A stretch of 53,931 bases of DNA from Rhodospirillales bacterium (GTDB lineage Bacteria > Pseudomonadota > Alphaproteobacteria > Rhodospirillales > GLO-3): contig PIVK01000019.1 in NCBI GenBank assembly GCA_003354135.1, forward strand, positions 1-53,931, given 5' to 3'. This document shows, piece after piece, positions 23,957 to 32,811 of this stretch (position 1 is the stretch's first letter; every line of letters begins with the position of its first letter). Made by a program: the position numbers and the translations under genes. The notes below the pieces were generated by a model. The model made no database searches. It was not told the DNA's origin and saw only the letters and a program-made list of their open reading frames with translations.

Positions 23957-25191
23957 GCCGGCGTGCCGTCCGAGGTGGCCCCCAGGATGCGCACCGGAAA
24001 TCCAGCCTCCGACAGTTGATCGACGATACGCCAGACATGCGCAGCATCCACCGTCTCCACAACCACATCGACTTCGGTCTCCTTGACCGGAATGTCGTAA
24101 AACAGGCGCTGGTGCGTGACCTCGACGATATTGCCGCCGCCATCCCCGATAATCCCGGTGATGCGGGCCAGAGCGCCAGGACGGTCGGGAATTTCAATCC
24201 CGAGGCGTGTCAAACGCCCCTCGCGGACCAAACCCCGCATGAGGATGGAGGAGAGAAGGCGGGGATCGATATTGCCGCCCGACACCACCAACCCCACCTT
24301 GCGGCCCTGGAAGCGTTCCTTCTCCTGCATCAAGGCAGCGAGGGGAGCCGCGCCGGCCCCCTCGGCGACGATCCGCTGCGTATCCAGAAGGGTCCTGAGC
24401 GCCTGTTCGAGATCGGCCTCGTCCAGGAGCACGATGCGGGAAATCAGATCCTCCACCACCGGTATGGTCAGCCGGCCGGGCGTCTTAACGGCAATTCCCT
24501 CGGCAACGGTGGCCCCGCCGCCTTCCGGCGCCGAGCCTCCCAACGCCCGGTACATGGAGGGATAGAGGGCCGCCTCGGCACCCAGGATTTCGATATCCGG
24601 GTTCACGGCCTTTGCCGCCGTCGCGATGCCCGAAATCAGACCTCCACCGCCGATGGGCACGATCACCGCATCGAGATCGGGATCGTCGGCCATCATCTCC
24701 AGGCCGATCGTCCCTTGACCGGCCATGATGTCCGGGTCGTCGTAGGGATGGACGTAGCCCAGGCCGCCCTCGTCGGCGAGCCGCCGGGCGTGCTCCTGCG
24801 CCTGTTTCAGGTCCTCCCCATGCAATAGGACGCGGGCCCCCAGGGCTTCGGTCCGCGACACCTTGGTAAACGGCGTCGCCTCGGGCATGACAACCAGGGT
24901 GGAAATGCCGAGTTCCCGCGCATGGTAGGCGACTCCCTGAGCATGGTTTCCGGCCGAAGCCGCCACGACGCCGGCCCTGCGCACGCCGTCGTCGAGTCCC
25001 AGGAGCTTCACGAGGGCGCCGCGCACCTTGAAAGATCCCGTGTGCTGCAGGTTCTCGAGCTTGAGAACGACGTCAACTCCGGTCAGATCCGAAAGGGCCT
25101 TGGCGGGCAGGGAGGGCGTGCGCAGCACCCGGCCCTTGAGCAGGACCGCCGCCTCGCGTATACGCTCGACTGTAATATTCATGAGGTTCAC
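23938..25191 (-). CDS. ilvA: Threonine ammonia-lyase with ACT domain
   Basis: A 417-residue PLP enzyme that converts threonine to 2-oxobutyrate, the first step towards isoleucine. The PLP lysine is in HTGSFKVRGAL (residue ~54), SAGNHAQGVA and GGGGLISG bind the cofactor phosphate and substrate, and VVSGGN ends the catalytic domain. Residues ~335-410 form one ACT domain (EIPDRPGALARITGIIG), so this is the short IlvA/TdcB-like type with a single regulatory domain. The start is GTG 25191 or ATG 25182; neither has a clear ribosome binding site. An IS110 remnant lies just upstream, which may have changed its promoter. Confidence 0.9.
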   Translation of the reverse strand: MNLMNITVERIREAAVLLKGRVLRTPSLPAKALSDLTGVDVVLKLENLQHTGSFKVRGALVKLLGLDDGVRRAGVVAASAGNHAQGVAYHARELGISTLVVMPEATPFTKVSRTEALGARVLLHGEDLKQAQEHARRLADEGGLGYVHPYDDPDIMAGQGTIGLEMMADDPDLDAVIVPIGGGGLISGIATAAKAVNPDIEILGAEAALYPSMYRALGGSAPEGGGATVAEGIAVKTPGRLTIPVVEDLISRIVLLDEADLEQALRTLLDTQRIVAEGAGAAPLAALMQEKERFQGRKVGLVVSGGNIDPRLLSSILMRGLVREGRLTRLGIEIPDRPGALARITGIIGDGGGNIVEVTHQRLFYDIPVKETEVDVVVETVDAAHVWRIVDQLSEAGFPVRILGATSDGTPAHICQT

Positions 25192-25246
25192 TATACACGA
25201 TTACCGGAGAAACGCTCAGGCGGCGGCGTGACGTCGAAGATGAATG

Positions 25247-25330
25247 TCATCGCCTCCATCCGAGCAAAACCTCGACCGAGATGTCATTCTTATGAACGTC
25301 CATACCGATATATGTGATAGTCTTTTCCAT
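25247..25330 (-). pseudogene. IS110-family transposase N-terminal remnant
   Basis: From ATG 25330 the minus strand reads MEKTITYIGMDVHKNDISVE and stops after 27 codons. The YIGMDVHK motif carries the first acidic residue of the DEDD transposases of the IS110 family. AGGAG stands 7-11 bases before the ATG, as in an intact element. The rest of the transposase (remaining DEDD acids and the serine-containing C-terminal domain) is absent because the frame runs into unrelated sequence next to ilvA. Confidence 0.7.
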
Positions 25331-25356
25331 GATCCGTCTCCTATGCATGAGGCAAG

Positions 25357-25375
25357 GCACCGGACCATCCGGTGC
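25357..25375. repeat. Hairpin GCACCGGA-cca-TCCGGTGC at the IS110 remnant
   Basis: A perfect 8-bp stem with a three-base loop, 27 bases upstream of the transposase remnant. IS110 elements have long 5' non-coding ends that encode a guide-type RNA with stem-loops, so this could be left from that region. It could also be a simple leader hairpin. Confidence 0.4.
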
Positions 25376-25434
25376 AACCCTCGACACCTGCATATTGTGA
25401 TACGGGTCGCCCATGTCATATTCGGACATAGGGT

Positions 25435-27837
25435 CTAAGGCTCAAGCACCAGCCGCCCCAACCTGTTCTCCTCCAGGTCACGCCACTTCAGGTCGAGACG
25501 CACGTAGTTGCCGTTCCGCCAGTCGGCCACCATGTCGTCGTAATGCGCGGAAAAGGGATTGCCCGATTGCCCGGTGGCGATCATGAACCGCGACCGATCG
25601 AGACTCGCGAGATCGTAGAGCGCCCTGAACCCCGGTCCATGCACGTGATCAAAGGGATGGTCGGCTCCGGCGCGGCTGGTGCCGGCATTAACGGTGAAAT
25701 TGCCGCCGTCGGTCTCGATCTTGGAACCCCAGACGTTGCTGAAGAGGGGCACCTCTCCCAATAGGGAATGGCGGAAACGAGCCACGTGGTCGGTACCCCA
25801 GTTCCAGTTCTCGTATCCTCGGCCCAAGCGCTGAGCCAGGTCCTCGGTCGCCCGCCGGAACGAGGCGTCGAGGATATCGGCACAAGTCTCGGGCACTTCC
25901 GTCGTCACGTCGTCGCACCACTGCGGGTGGTCGCTCAGCACAGACCGGACGAGACGCGGCCGGTATCCCCAGAACTCGTCGAAAAGATCGCCCAGTTCGT
26001 CGGCGAACAGGCTCCGGTTCAGTTCGTTGAGCCACGCTGTGAACACCAAGGGTTCTGGACGGCGCCGAGACATGAGCCCGTTCCAGGATTTCAACATCTC
26101 GAAAAGGCCCCTCTGGAAGGCGGCCTTGGGGTCGATCACCGCCATCACACCCAACAGGTCCTGTGCCATCAGGGACAGGTGGTCGCGCTGCAGGCTCGCC
26201 GCACCGTCCGGTGACAACACCGAGTTCTGGTCGAGCACCTGGTGGATGCGCGCGGCCCGGTACCCGGGTGCCCAGTCGTTCGACAGGAAATACGGGTAGG
26301 TTTCATCGACGATCTTCTGATTCGCCGCCACCAAACGGCCTTCCGGCGGATTGTTGGCCGAGGGCAGGCGGCGGAAGGGAATGAATCCGCTCCAGTCTGC
26401 CTTGCCGGTCCACCCCTCCTGCGGCACGTCGCCACGCCCACTGGTCCGCACCGGCACCTTGCCCGCAGCCAGATAGGCGACGGTCCCCGCGCGGTCGGCA
26501 TAGAAAACGTTCTGGTGCGGGGCGTGGAAATCGGCCAGGGCGGCGCGGAAAGCGGCCCAATCCCGTGCCTGATTGAAACCGTAGACCGCCTGAAAGGTCA
26601 GATCTCCGTCACGCAGAAAGGTCGCCGCCAGCGCAACCGCATAACCTTCACCGAGAGCCTCGCCCGCATCCGCCATGAGATCGGATACGACCGGGCCATG
26701 GCGGGTTTCCCGAACCATGACGGAAACCTCGGAGCCGCCGCGGATCTTGATGACCTCGGTCCTGACATCGAACGCCGCATCTCCGCCGGGGATCAGGTAG
26801 TGCCCTGGATTCCCGGAGACCAGCTTCTCGACGAATAGGTCGGTGACATCGCTCTGCACGCTGGTCATGCCCCAGGCGGCGTGACCGTTATGACCCAACA
26901 GAAAAAACGGGGCTCCCGGCACCGTGGCCCCAGTCAGGGAAAGGTCCGGAGTCTCGATCCGGGCTAGGTACCAGATGATCGGCGAGCGGAACCCAAGATG
27001 CGGGTCGTTGGCCAATAACGGCTTGCCGCTGGTGCTGTGCTTGCCGTCGACCACCCAGGCGTTTGACGCCCTCGGCGGCCGTCCTCCCCCCGCGGGCAAG
27101 ACGGCGGCAAGCCTGGCCAGGTCCTTTTCGGGCAGTAGCTCGGCATTGGTTACCGAACCCGAGGGGGGATGGGACGGCCAGAGCTGGGCCACCTGCGCCG
27201 GAGTCAGGCGCTTGGCCATCCGGGCCCGGAGAAGTTCGTCCCTCCAGTTCCCTGAGAGATCCAGCGCCATCAGCTTTCCCAAAACCAGGGAATCGGCCGG
27301 CTTCCAGGGTTCAGGCTCGATGTGCCCGAGGATCAGAAATTCGACCGGCAGGGTGCTGGTACGACGTTTCAGCCAGGCTGTAACCCCCGCCGCATAGGCG
27401 TCCAGCGCCCGACGGGTGCCGGGCAACATCCGCTCGTACTGGCGCTCCGCCAACCGGTACATCCCCATTACCCGCATGGATCGGTCCGAAGACAGCGCCC
27501 GCTCGCCCAAGATCTCCGACAAACGACCGGAACCTACACGGCGCATCAGCTCCATCTGCCAGAATCGATCCTGAGCATGGACATAGCCAAGAGCGAAGAA
27601 AGCATCCTCGGCCGATTTGGCACGGATGTGAGGCACAGCATGGGAATCGCGCAGGATTTCCACCTCGGCCCCGAGACCGGCCTCGGGGCCGATAGAGACC
27701 GTCCCGTCGGTGTAGGGCAGGGACAGCAAGACCCAGAAAGCCATGCCAACCAAGGCGGCCACCACGGGAACGCCCAGGGCCACCAGCGGGAACCACCGCG
27801 GGAACCACCGCGGGAACCACCGCAGGAAACGTTTCAT
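25435..27837 (-). CDS. Penicillin acylase family (Ntn) hydrolase
   Basis: About 800 residues. An N-terminal hydrophobic helix (LVALGVPVVAALVGMAFWVLL) works as signal or membrane anchor, so the enzyme acts in the periplasm. The precursor layout is alpha chain - spacer - beta chain, with the beta chain starting at the nucleophile Ser ~258 in RASNAWVVDGKHS, as in penicillin and AHL acylases. HNGHAAWGMT and NVFYADRAGTVAY are further family motifs. Possible substrates are acyl-homoserine lactones, other amides or peptides. ATG 27837 is used as start because it precedes the helix directly; ATG 27882, with AAGGGGGG three bases upstream, is a good alternative. A triple RWFP repeat precedes the helix. 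Confidence 0.88.
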   Translation of the reverse strand: MKRFLRWFPRWFPRWFPLVALGVPVVAALVGMAFWVLLSLPYTDGTVSIGPEAGLGAEVEILRDSHAVPHIRAKSAEDAFFALGYVHAQDRFWQMELMRRVGSGRLSEILGERALSSDRSMRVMGMYRLAERQYERMLPGTRRALDAYAAGVTAWLKRRTSTLPVEFLILGHIEPEPWKPADSLVLGKLMALDLSGNWRDELLRARMAKRLTPAQVAQLWPSHPPSGSVTNAELLPEKDLARLAAVLPAGGGRPPRASNAWVVDGKHSTSGKPLLANDPHLGFRSPIIWYLARIETPDLSLTGATVPGAPFFLLGHNGHAAWGMTSVQSDVTDLFVEKLVSGNPGHYLIPGGDAAFDVRTEVIKIRGGSEVSVMVRETRHGPVVSDLMADAGEALGEGYAVALAATFLRDGDLTFQAVYGFNQARDWAAFRAALADFHAPHQNVFYADRAGTVAYLAAGKVPVRTSGRGDVPQEGWTGKADWSGFIPFRRLPSANNPPEGRLVAANQKIVDETYPYFLSNDWAPGYRAARIHQVLDQNSVLSPDGAASLQRDHLSLMAQDLLGVMAVIDPKAAFQRGLFEMLKSWNGLMSRRRPEPLVFTAWLNELNRSLFADELGDLFDEFWGYRPRLVRSVLSDHPQWCDDVTTEVPETCADILDASFRRATEDLAQRLGRGYENWNWGTDHVARFRHSLLGEVPLFSNVWGSKIETDGGNFTVNAGTSRAGADHPFDHVHGPGFRALYDLASLDRSRFMIATGQSGNPFSAHYDDMVADWRNGNYVRLDLKWRDLEENRLGRLVLEP
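27788..27823. repeat. 12-bp tandem repeat, three units, coding RWFP
   Basis: Three exact copies of GGGAACCACCGC (plus-strand view) run in frame at the acylase N-terminus and give RWFPRWFPRWFP just before the membrane helix. The aromatic-basic block would sit at the cytosolic membrane surface. Confidence 0.85.
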
Positions 27838-28000
27838 CCCCGATCCCACTCCGCCGCTTCCGATCCGCAGGTACAGACCCATACACCCCCCTTCTGGGCC
27901 GGATCCGCAGGAATTCGCACGGTCCGACACTACATTTTCCAGACTATACTCCGTTCACGTCAACCCACTCTCTCTTCTTCTCGGGGCCTCGGTGAGTCGG

Positions 28001-28057
28001 GGTATATACCACCCAAGGCCCCGGACAATGAAATCCCGTACCGAGCGGGTATATGCC
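28001..28057. promoter_or_regulatory. Two GGTATATRCC sites upstream of cheW
   Basis: GGTATATACC (28001-28010) is a perfect 10-base palindrome; GGTATATGCC (28048-28057) is a one-mismatch copy 47 bases further on. Both lie in the 300-base intergenic space before cheW, 81 to 137 bases from its start. They resemble the TATA-core repeats upstream of folK and rpiB and may be regulator sites. Confidence 0.4.
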
Positions 28058-28137
28058 AAGAGCATGGAAAAGAGGTTCTTCGGCGGCAAAACTCGTGTAA
28101 TCTTAACCCACGCATAGTTTTCAGACGGAGACGACTG

Positions 28138-28629
28138 ATGGTAGATCAGGCCTTAGCAACCACAGGGACTCGCGAGATCGGAATCCATGCAAGTGAGAAT
28201 CTCCAGGATTTCGTGACCTTCATCATTGAGGACCAGCTGTTCGGTATTCCCGTTCTCGGAGTGCAGGACATCCTATCGCCGAACAGAATCGCGTCGATCC
28301 CCCTGGCACCGCCGGAAGTGACGGGCTCGATCAACCTCCGCGGCCGCATCGTGACGGTCATCGATGTGCGGACCCGTCTGGGGCTTGAAAAGGGCAAGGC
28401 CGAAGCCGAGAATATGGGCGTCACGGTAGAGCACGGCGGCGAGCTCTACACGCTGTTGGTTGATGATGTCGGCGACGTCATCGGCCTCGACTCCGACAAC
28501 TACGAGGACAACCCGGCAACGCTCGACCCGGTGTGGCGCGAGTACGCGAACGGCATCTTCCGCCTTGACGAAAGGTTGATGGTGGTTCTCGACGTCGAAC
28601 GCCTGCTCAGCATCCACAGCGGGGAGTGA
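28138..28629 (+). CDS. cheW: Chemotaxis adaptor protein CheW
   Basis: A 163-residue cytosolic coupling protein that links chemoreceptors to the CheA kinase. The SH3-like core is visible: FVTFIIEDQLFGIPVLGVQDIL, GSINLRGRIVTVIDVRTRLGL and LYTLLVDDVGDVI. There is an N-terminal extension of about 20 residues. The ATG at 28138 has GGAG eight bases upstream; the frame is open further left but that part lies across the acylase promoter and is not CheW-like. It stands alone, not in a che operon, so it may serve a separate or auxiliary signalling array. Confidence 0.92.
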   Translation: MVDQALATTGTREIGIHASENLQDFVTFIIEDQLFGIPVLGVQDILSPNRIASIPLAPPEVTGSINLRGRIVTVIDVRTRLGLEKGKAEAENMGVTVEHGGELYTLLVDDVGDVIGLDSDNYEDNPATLDPVWREYANGIFRLDERLMVVLDVERLLSIHSGE

Positions 28630-28773
28630 ATTCCGCTTCCGGACCCGAACTGACCTTGTATCTGTAATGACAGCGCATCTGTGCTTGGATTGAATCCATA
28701 TTCCACCATGAGGTGTAGAGCATGATGCGGGCGGGATACCGTTTGACCTTTGGCGTCCATTGTAAGCAGGCGA

Positions 28774-29787
28774 TCAACCGTTCTTGAGGATCCGCGCCGC
28801 GTCCAACGCGGCATAGGTCAGGATGCCGTCGGCGCCGGCGCGCTTGAAGCCGAGCAGGCTTTCCATCATCGCCGTCTCATAGTCCAGCCACCCTTGTGCC
28901 GCCGCCGCCTTCAGCATGGCGTATTCGCCCGACACGCTGTAGACGAAGGTCGGCACGCCGAAGGCATCCTTGACCCGCCACACCACGTCGAGATAGGGCA
29001 AGCCGGGCTTGATTATGACCATGTCCGCCCCCTCGTCGATATCAAGCGCCACCTCGCGTAGCGCCTCGTCGGTATTGGCGGGATTCATTTGGTAGGTCTT
29101 CTTGTCCCCTTCGAGCGCCCCCTTGGAACCCACCGCATCACGGAACGGGCCGTAAAAGGCGGAGGCATACTTGGCCGCATAGGACAACAGGCGCACGTGT
29201 TCGAAGCCGCCTTCGTCCAGCGCGTCCCGCAGGACGCCGATGCGCCCGTCCATCATTTCCGACGGGGCGATGACGTCGCAGCCCGCCTCCGCCTGGACGA
29301 TGGTCTGCTTGACCAGGATTTCCAGAGTCTCGTCGTTGACCACGTAGCCATCGACGACCAAACCATCGTGACCATCCGAGTTATAGGGATCCAGCGCCAC
29401 GTCGCAGATGACGCCGAGGTCGGGATAGGCCGCCTTGACGGCGCGGACGGAACGGCAGACTAGATTGTCCGGATTGTAGGCCTCGCGCCCGTCCGGAGTC
29501 TTGATCGCCGGATCAGTATTGGGAAAAACGGCAATGGCCGGAATGCCCAACTCCTTTGCCACGCCGGCCGCCTCCACCAAGAGATCGACGCTGAGACGCT
29601 CCACCCCCGGCATGGAGGGCACCGGGTCACGCTTGCCTTTTCCCTCGACCACGAAGACCGGCCAGATCAGATCGTCCACGTGCAAGTGGTTTTCCGTGAC
29701 CAGGCGCCGAGACCAATCGTCCCGACGGTTGCGGCGCATGCAGGTGCGAGGCCAGGCGCCGAGACTCAAGGCGTGAGTGCGTTCCAA
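28774..29787 (-). CDS. hemB: Delta-aminolevulinic acid dehydratase (porphobilinogen synthase)
   Basis: A 337-residue enzyme joining two 5-aminolevulinate molecules into porphobilinogen in haem synthesis. The Schiff-base lysines are in LLSYAAKYASAFYGPFR and VIIKPGLPYLD. The metal-site region reads CDVALDPYNSDGHDG instead of the three-cysteine zinc site, so this is the Mg-dependent alphaproteobacterial type. The start is TTG 29787, with AAGGA eight bases upstream; a later ATG (residue 17) would delete the conserved RRNRRDDWSRRLV arm. A stub of a MetY-like gene ends 26 bases before the start on the same strand. Confidence 0.95.
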   Translation of the reverse strand: MERTHALSLGAWPRTCMRRNRRDDWSRRLVTENHLHVDDLIWPVFVVEGKGKRDPVPSMPGVERLSVDLLVEAAGVAKELGIPAIAVFPNTDPAIKTPDGREAYNPDNLVCRSVRAVKAAYPDLGVICDVALDPYNSDGHDGLVVDGYVVNDETLEILVKQTIVQAEAGCDVIAPSEMMDGRIGVLRDALDEGGFEHVRLLSYAAKYASAFYGPFRDAVGSKGALEGDKKTYQMNPANTDEALREVALDIDEGADMVIIKPGLPYLDVVWRVKDAFGVPTFVYSVSGEYAMLKAAAAQGWLDYETAMMESLLGFKRAGADGILTYAALDAARILKNG

Positions 29788-29813
29788 GGTTTTCGTTCCT
29801 TCTCGCCATCGTG

Positions 29814-29945
29814 TCAGGCATTGTCCAATACCTGGGAAAGATCGGCAAGAATATCGTCGATATGCTCAATGCCAAGAGACAATCGCACGTACCCCTCCGA
29901 AACACCCGAAGCAACCCGATCCTCAGGCGAAACACGAATGAACAT
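29814..29945 (-). pseudogene. C-terminal stub of a MetY/O-acetylhomoserine sulfhydrylase-type gene
   Basis: The minus strand encodes SPEDRVASGVSEGYVRLSLG then IEHIDDILADLSQVL and a stop. This is the standard end of Cys/Met-metabolism PLP enzymes (MetY, MetZ, cystathionine gamma-synthase), where the arginine of VRLS binds the substrate carboxylate. No PLP lysine or earlier part exists upstream, where a short plus-strand gene begins instead. The fragment sits 26 bases in front of hemB and in the same direction, so hemB may be using what remains of the lost gene's transcription unit. Confidence 0.65.
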
Positions 29946-30111
29946 GGCACGCAGCCCCGAGCAACCGGTGAAAATAGAGAACACACCGGACCTGTGGACG
30001 TCAAGATTCACCCTACGGGGTTTATGTGAAAACCGAGGCTTCGGTCTGGAACGTCCAGTCATGATACAATAAATGACGGAGACACCGGCAAGCGACGGAA
30101 GGGAGAAAGGC

Positions 30112-30336
30112 GTGCGAACCACGGGCCGTCGTGACCACGTAGAACTGAAGGAAGTCCTTTTTGAATTCCGGCGGGTCGGTAAGGCGATCCGCGTGGCCGC
30201 CATCGACCCCATCACCAATACCGAAGTGATCATGGTCGGCGCCCTCGGCTACGGCCGGGAGCTTCTTAAGCGGTTGGCCATGCGCAAACTCGCCTACGTC
30301 ATCCGAAAGAAGCGGAGGCGCGGCATGATCCGTTGA
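30112..30336 (+). CDS. Small conserved basic protein (DUF6898-like)
   Basis: A 74-residue protein (87 if it begins at ATG 30073). The GTG at 30112 is preferred because GGGAG lies six bases upstream, whereas the ATG has no ribosome binding site. It has the pattern EVLFEFRRVGKAIRVAAIDP, then EVIMVGALGYGRELLKRLAMRKLAYVI, found in a small alphaproteobacterial family of unknown function (DUF6898, from memory). The C-terminus is strongly basic (RKKRRRGMIR). No membrane segment is present. It lies 65 bases before livH, in the same direction, but a link to amino acid transport is not shown. Confidence 0.6.
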   Translation: MRTTGRRDHVELKEVLFEFRRVGKAIRVAAIDPITNTEVIMVGALGYGRELLKRLAMRKLAYVIRKKRRRGMIR

Positions 30337-30401
30337 TTTGCCCCACTCCCACAGGTAGGGTTCGCGAAAGACAAGGTCGCAGGGGAGGGGCCGCAAGCCG
30401 C

Positions 30402-31316
30402 ATGGAATACTTCGTCCAGCAATTGATCAACGGACTGACGCTAGGGGCCGTGTACGGTCTCATCGCCATCGGCTACACGATGGTCTACGGCATCATTGGA
30501 ATGATCAACTTCGCGCACGGCGAGATCTTCATGATCGGCGCCTTCCACGCTCTCATTATCGCCCTTGGGCTCGGCATCACCACCGGAACATGGATCCCTG
30601 TGGCCCTGGTCGCGGCCCTCGTCGGCACCATGCTGCTCACCCCGATCTACGGCTGGGCCCTGGAGAGAGTTGCCTACAGGCCCTTGCGTGGCTCTCCGCG
30701 CCTGGCGACCCTGATCACCGCCATCGGCATGTCCATCTATCTGCCAAACCAGGTACAACTGCTTCAGGGCGCGCGCATCAAGACCCTGCCGCCGGTTCTC
30801 CAGGGCGGCTTCGAGATCATGGAAGGCGGCGGCTTCGTGGTCACGCTGAGCTACCTACAGATTTTGATCATGGTATTGACGGTGACTCTCATGGTGGCTT
30901 TCACGCTGATTATCGAGAAAACGGCGCTCGGCCGCGCCCAGCGCGCCTGCGAGCAGGACCGGACCATGGCCGCGCTTTCGGGCATCAACGTGGACCGCAC
31001 CATCGCGCTCACCTTCGTCATGGGCGCGACTCTGGCCTCGGTGGCCGGCATGATCTTCCTGTTGCGATACGGGGTGATCGACTTCTTCATCGGATTCCTG
31101 GTGGGGATCAAGGCATTCACGGCGGCCGTGTTGGGCGGCATCGGTTCGTTGCCGGGCGCCATGCTGGGCGGATTCCTGATCGGGCTTATCGAAGCCTTCT
31201 GGTCGGGCTATTTCACGGTCGAATACAAGGACGTCGCCGCCTTCTCGATCCTGGTCCTGGTTCTGATCTTCCGTCCCACCGGGCTCCTGGGAAAACCAGA
31301 TATCGAGAAAGTCTGA
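30402..31316 (+). CDS. livH: Branched-chain amino acid ABC transporter permease LivH
   Basis: A 304-residue inner-membrane permease with about eight membrane segments. Family signatures: [36 protein letters not shown] at the N-terminus, [20 protein letters not shown] (the loop that contacts the ATPases) and [20 protein letters not shown]. It forms the channel with LivM. The ATG at 30402 is used; the purine-rich tract GGGGAGGGG is about 13 bases away, a little far. First gene of livHMGF and a small membrane gene. Confidence 0.93.
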   Translation: MEYFVQQLINGLTLGAVYGLIAIGYTMVYGIIGMINFAHGEIFMIGAFHALIIALGLGITTGTWIPVALVAALVGTMLLTPIYGWALERVAYRPLRGSPRLATLITAIGMSIYLPNQVQLLQGARIKTLPPVLQGGFEIMEGGGFVVTLSYLQILIMVLTVTLMVAFTLIIEKTALGRAQRACEQDRTMAALSGINVDRTIALTFVMGATLASVAGMIFLLRYGVIDFFIGFLVGIKAFTAAVLGGIGSLPGAMLGGFLIGLIEAFWSGYFTVEYKDVAAFSILVLVLIFRPTGLLGKPDIEKV

Positions 31317-31320
31317 ACCA

Positions 31321-32811
31321 ATGACGCCCCGCCCCGCCCTCGACGTCCCTGCCATTCTCAAGGAGGCCGGCCTGACGGCGTTGGTGATGCTGGGATTGAC
31401 CGTGGGCCTGGTGGGATTCCGCATCCCCGACGGTATAGGCGCCTCGGCGCTGGAAACCCGTTTTGGGGCCGTTGCCATGGCCTGCGGGCTGGCCTTTGCC
31501 GGGCGCATTGCCCTGATCCTGCTGCGCGAGAAGCGGCCGCGCCGGGTGCTGTTTGCATCCACCGCCTATGCAGTGGTCGTGGCGCTGGCCCAAGCAGCAC
31601 CGGTCTTGTTTAGCCCCGCCGCCACGGAACGCTGGATCACGCTACGCCCTTTTGACAGCGCCGTCGTCAACGGAATGACGGTCGTACTCGCCGCGGCATT
31701 TGCCCTCCGCGCCGCCTGGATGGAATGGCGCCATCGCCGTTTCCCCGGCATCAAGGAACGCGATAAGGCCATGGATGCGATGGGTGCCCGTGTGCAACGG
31801 GCGACGCACTTCTTCGGGCCTGCACTCCTGCTGGTTGCCGTCATCCTGCCCTTCCTGCCCATGGTGGACCGGCGGCTCCTCGACATCGCGGTGCTGGTGG
31901 TCACCTACATCATGTTGGGATGGGGGCTGAACATCGTGGTCGGGCTGGCAGGCCTGCTGGATCTCGGCTACGTTGCCTTCTATGCCGTCGGGGCCTACAG
32001 CTTTGCCCTGCTGGCCATCAACTTCGATCTGGGTTTTTGGATTTGTCTGCCGCTGGCCGGTATGCTGGCCGCCACCGCGGGAATCCTGCTGGGATTCCCG
32101 GTCCTGAGGCTCCGGGGCGATTACCTGGCCATTGTCACCCTGGGATTCGGCGAGATAATTCGGATTATCCTGCTCAATTGGTACCAATTCACCGGCGGGC
32201 CGGACGGCATCTCGGGCATCCCCAAGCCCACATTCTTCGGCCTTGAGTTCAAGCGCTCAGCCTCCGACGGCGGGGAAACCTTCCACCAATTCTTCGATCT
32301 CACCTATTCCCCGGTCGACAAGATAGTTTTCATCTATTACGTCATTCTGGGCTTGGCGCTGATCACCAATTCCTTTTCGTTGCGAATCCGCAAACTGCCC
32401 GTAGGCAGGGCCTGGGAGGCGCTTCGCGAGGACGAGATCGCCTGCCGATCCTTAGGCATCAACGCCACCAACACCAAACTGACCGCCTTCGCCATCGGCG
32501 CCATGTTCGGCGGTATCGCCGGGTCCTTCTTCGCCACCCGCCAGGGATTCATCAGCCCCGAAAGCTTTACCTTCATCGAGTCTGCGGTAATCCTGGCCAT
32601 CGTTGTGCTGGGCGGATTCGGCAGCCAGATCGGCGTGGTTATCGCCGCGATCCTGCTGATCGGGCTTCCGGAAATTTTCCGCGAACTGCAGGACTTCCGA
32701 ATGCTGACCTTCGGCGGCGCCATGGTGCTGATCATGGTGTGGCGTCCGGCCGGGTTGCTGGCCCACCGGACTCCATCGATCCGCCTGAGCGACCGGGGAG
32801 GGGAGCCATGA
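31321..32811 (+). CDS. livM: Branched-chain amino acid ABC transporter permease LivM
   Basis: 496 residues, inner membrane. The core begins around residue 160 ([34 protein letters not shown]) and contains the ATPase contact loop [17 protein letters not shown] and [13 protein letters not shown]. The N-terminal ~150 residues form additional membrane helices (for example [17 protein letters not shown]), a form of LivM seen in proteobacteria. Its stop overlaps the livG start (ATGA), so translation is coupled. Confidence 0.93.
   Translation: MTPRPALDVPAILKEAGLTALVMLGLTVGLVGFRIPDGIGASALETRFGAVAMACGLAFAGRIALILLREKRPRRVLFASTAYAVVVALAQAAPVLFSPAATERWITLRPFDSAVVNGMTVVLAAAFALRAAWMEWRHRRFPGIKERDKAMDAMGARVQRATHFFGPALLLVAVILPFLPMVDRRLLDIAVLVVTYIMLGWGLNIVVGLAGLLDLGYVAFYAVGAYSFALLAINFDLGFWICLPLAGMLAATAGILLGFPVLRLRGDYLAIVTLGFGEIIRIILLNWYQFTGGPDGISGIPKPTFFGLEFKRSASDGGETFHQFFDLTYSPVDKIVFIYYVILGLALITNSFSLRIRKLPVGRAWEALREDEIACRSLGINATNTKLTAFAIGAMFGGIAGSFFATRQGFISPESFTFIESAVILAIVVLGGFGSQIGVVIAAILLIGLPEIFRELQDFRMLTFGGAMVLIMVWRPAGLLAHRTPSIRLSDRGGEP

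Noticed and set aside
28717-28745. RIME-like element starting GAGCATGATGCGGG after cheW
   Set aside because: Only one arm is recognisable and no partner arm could be found.
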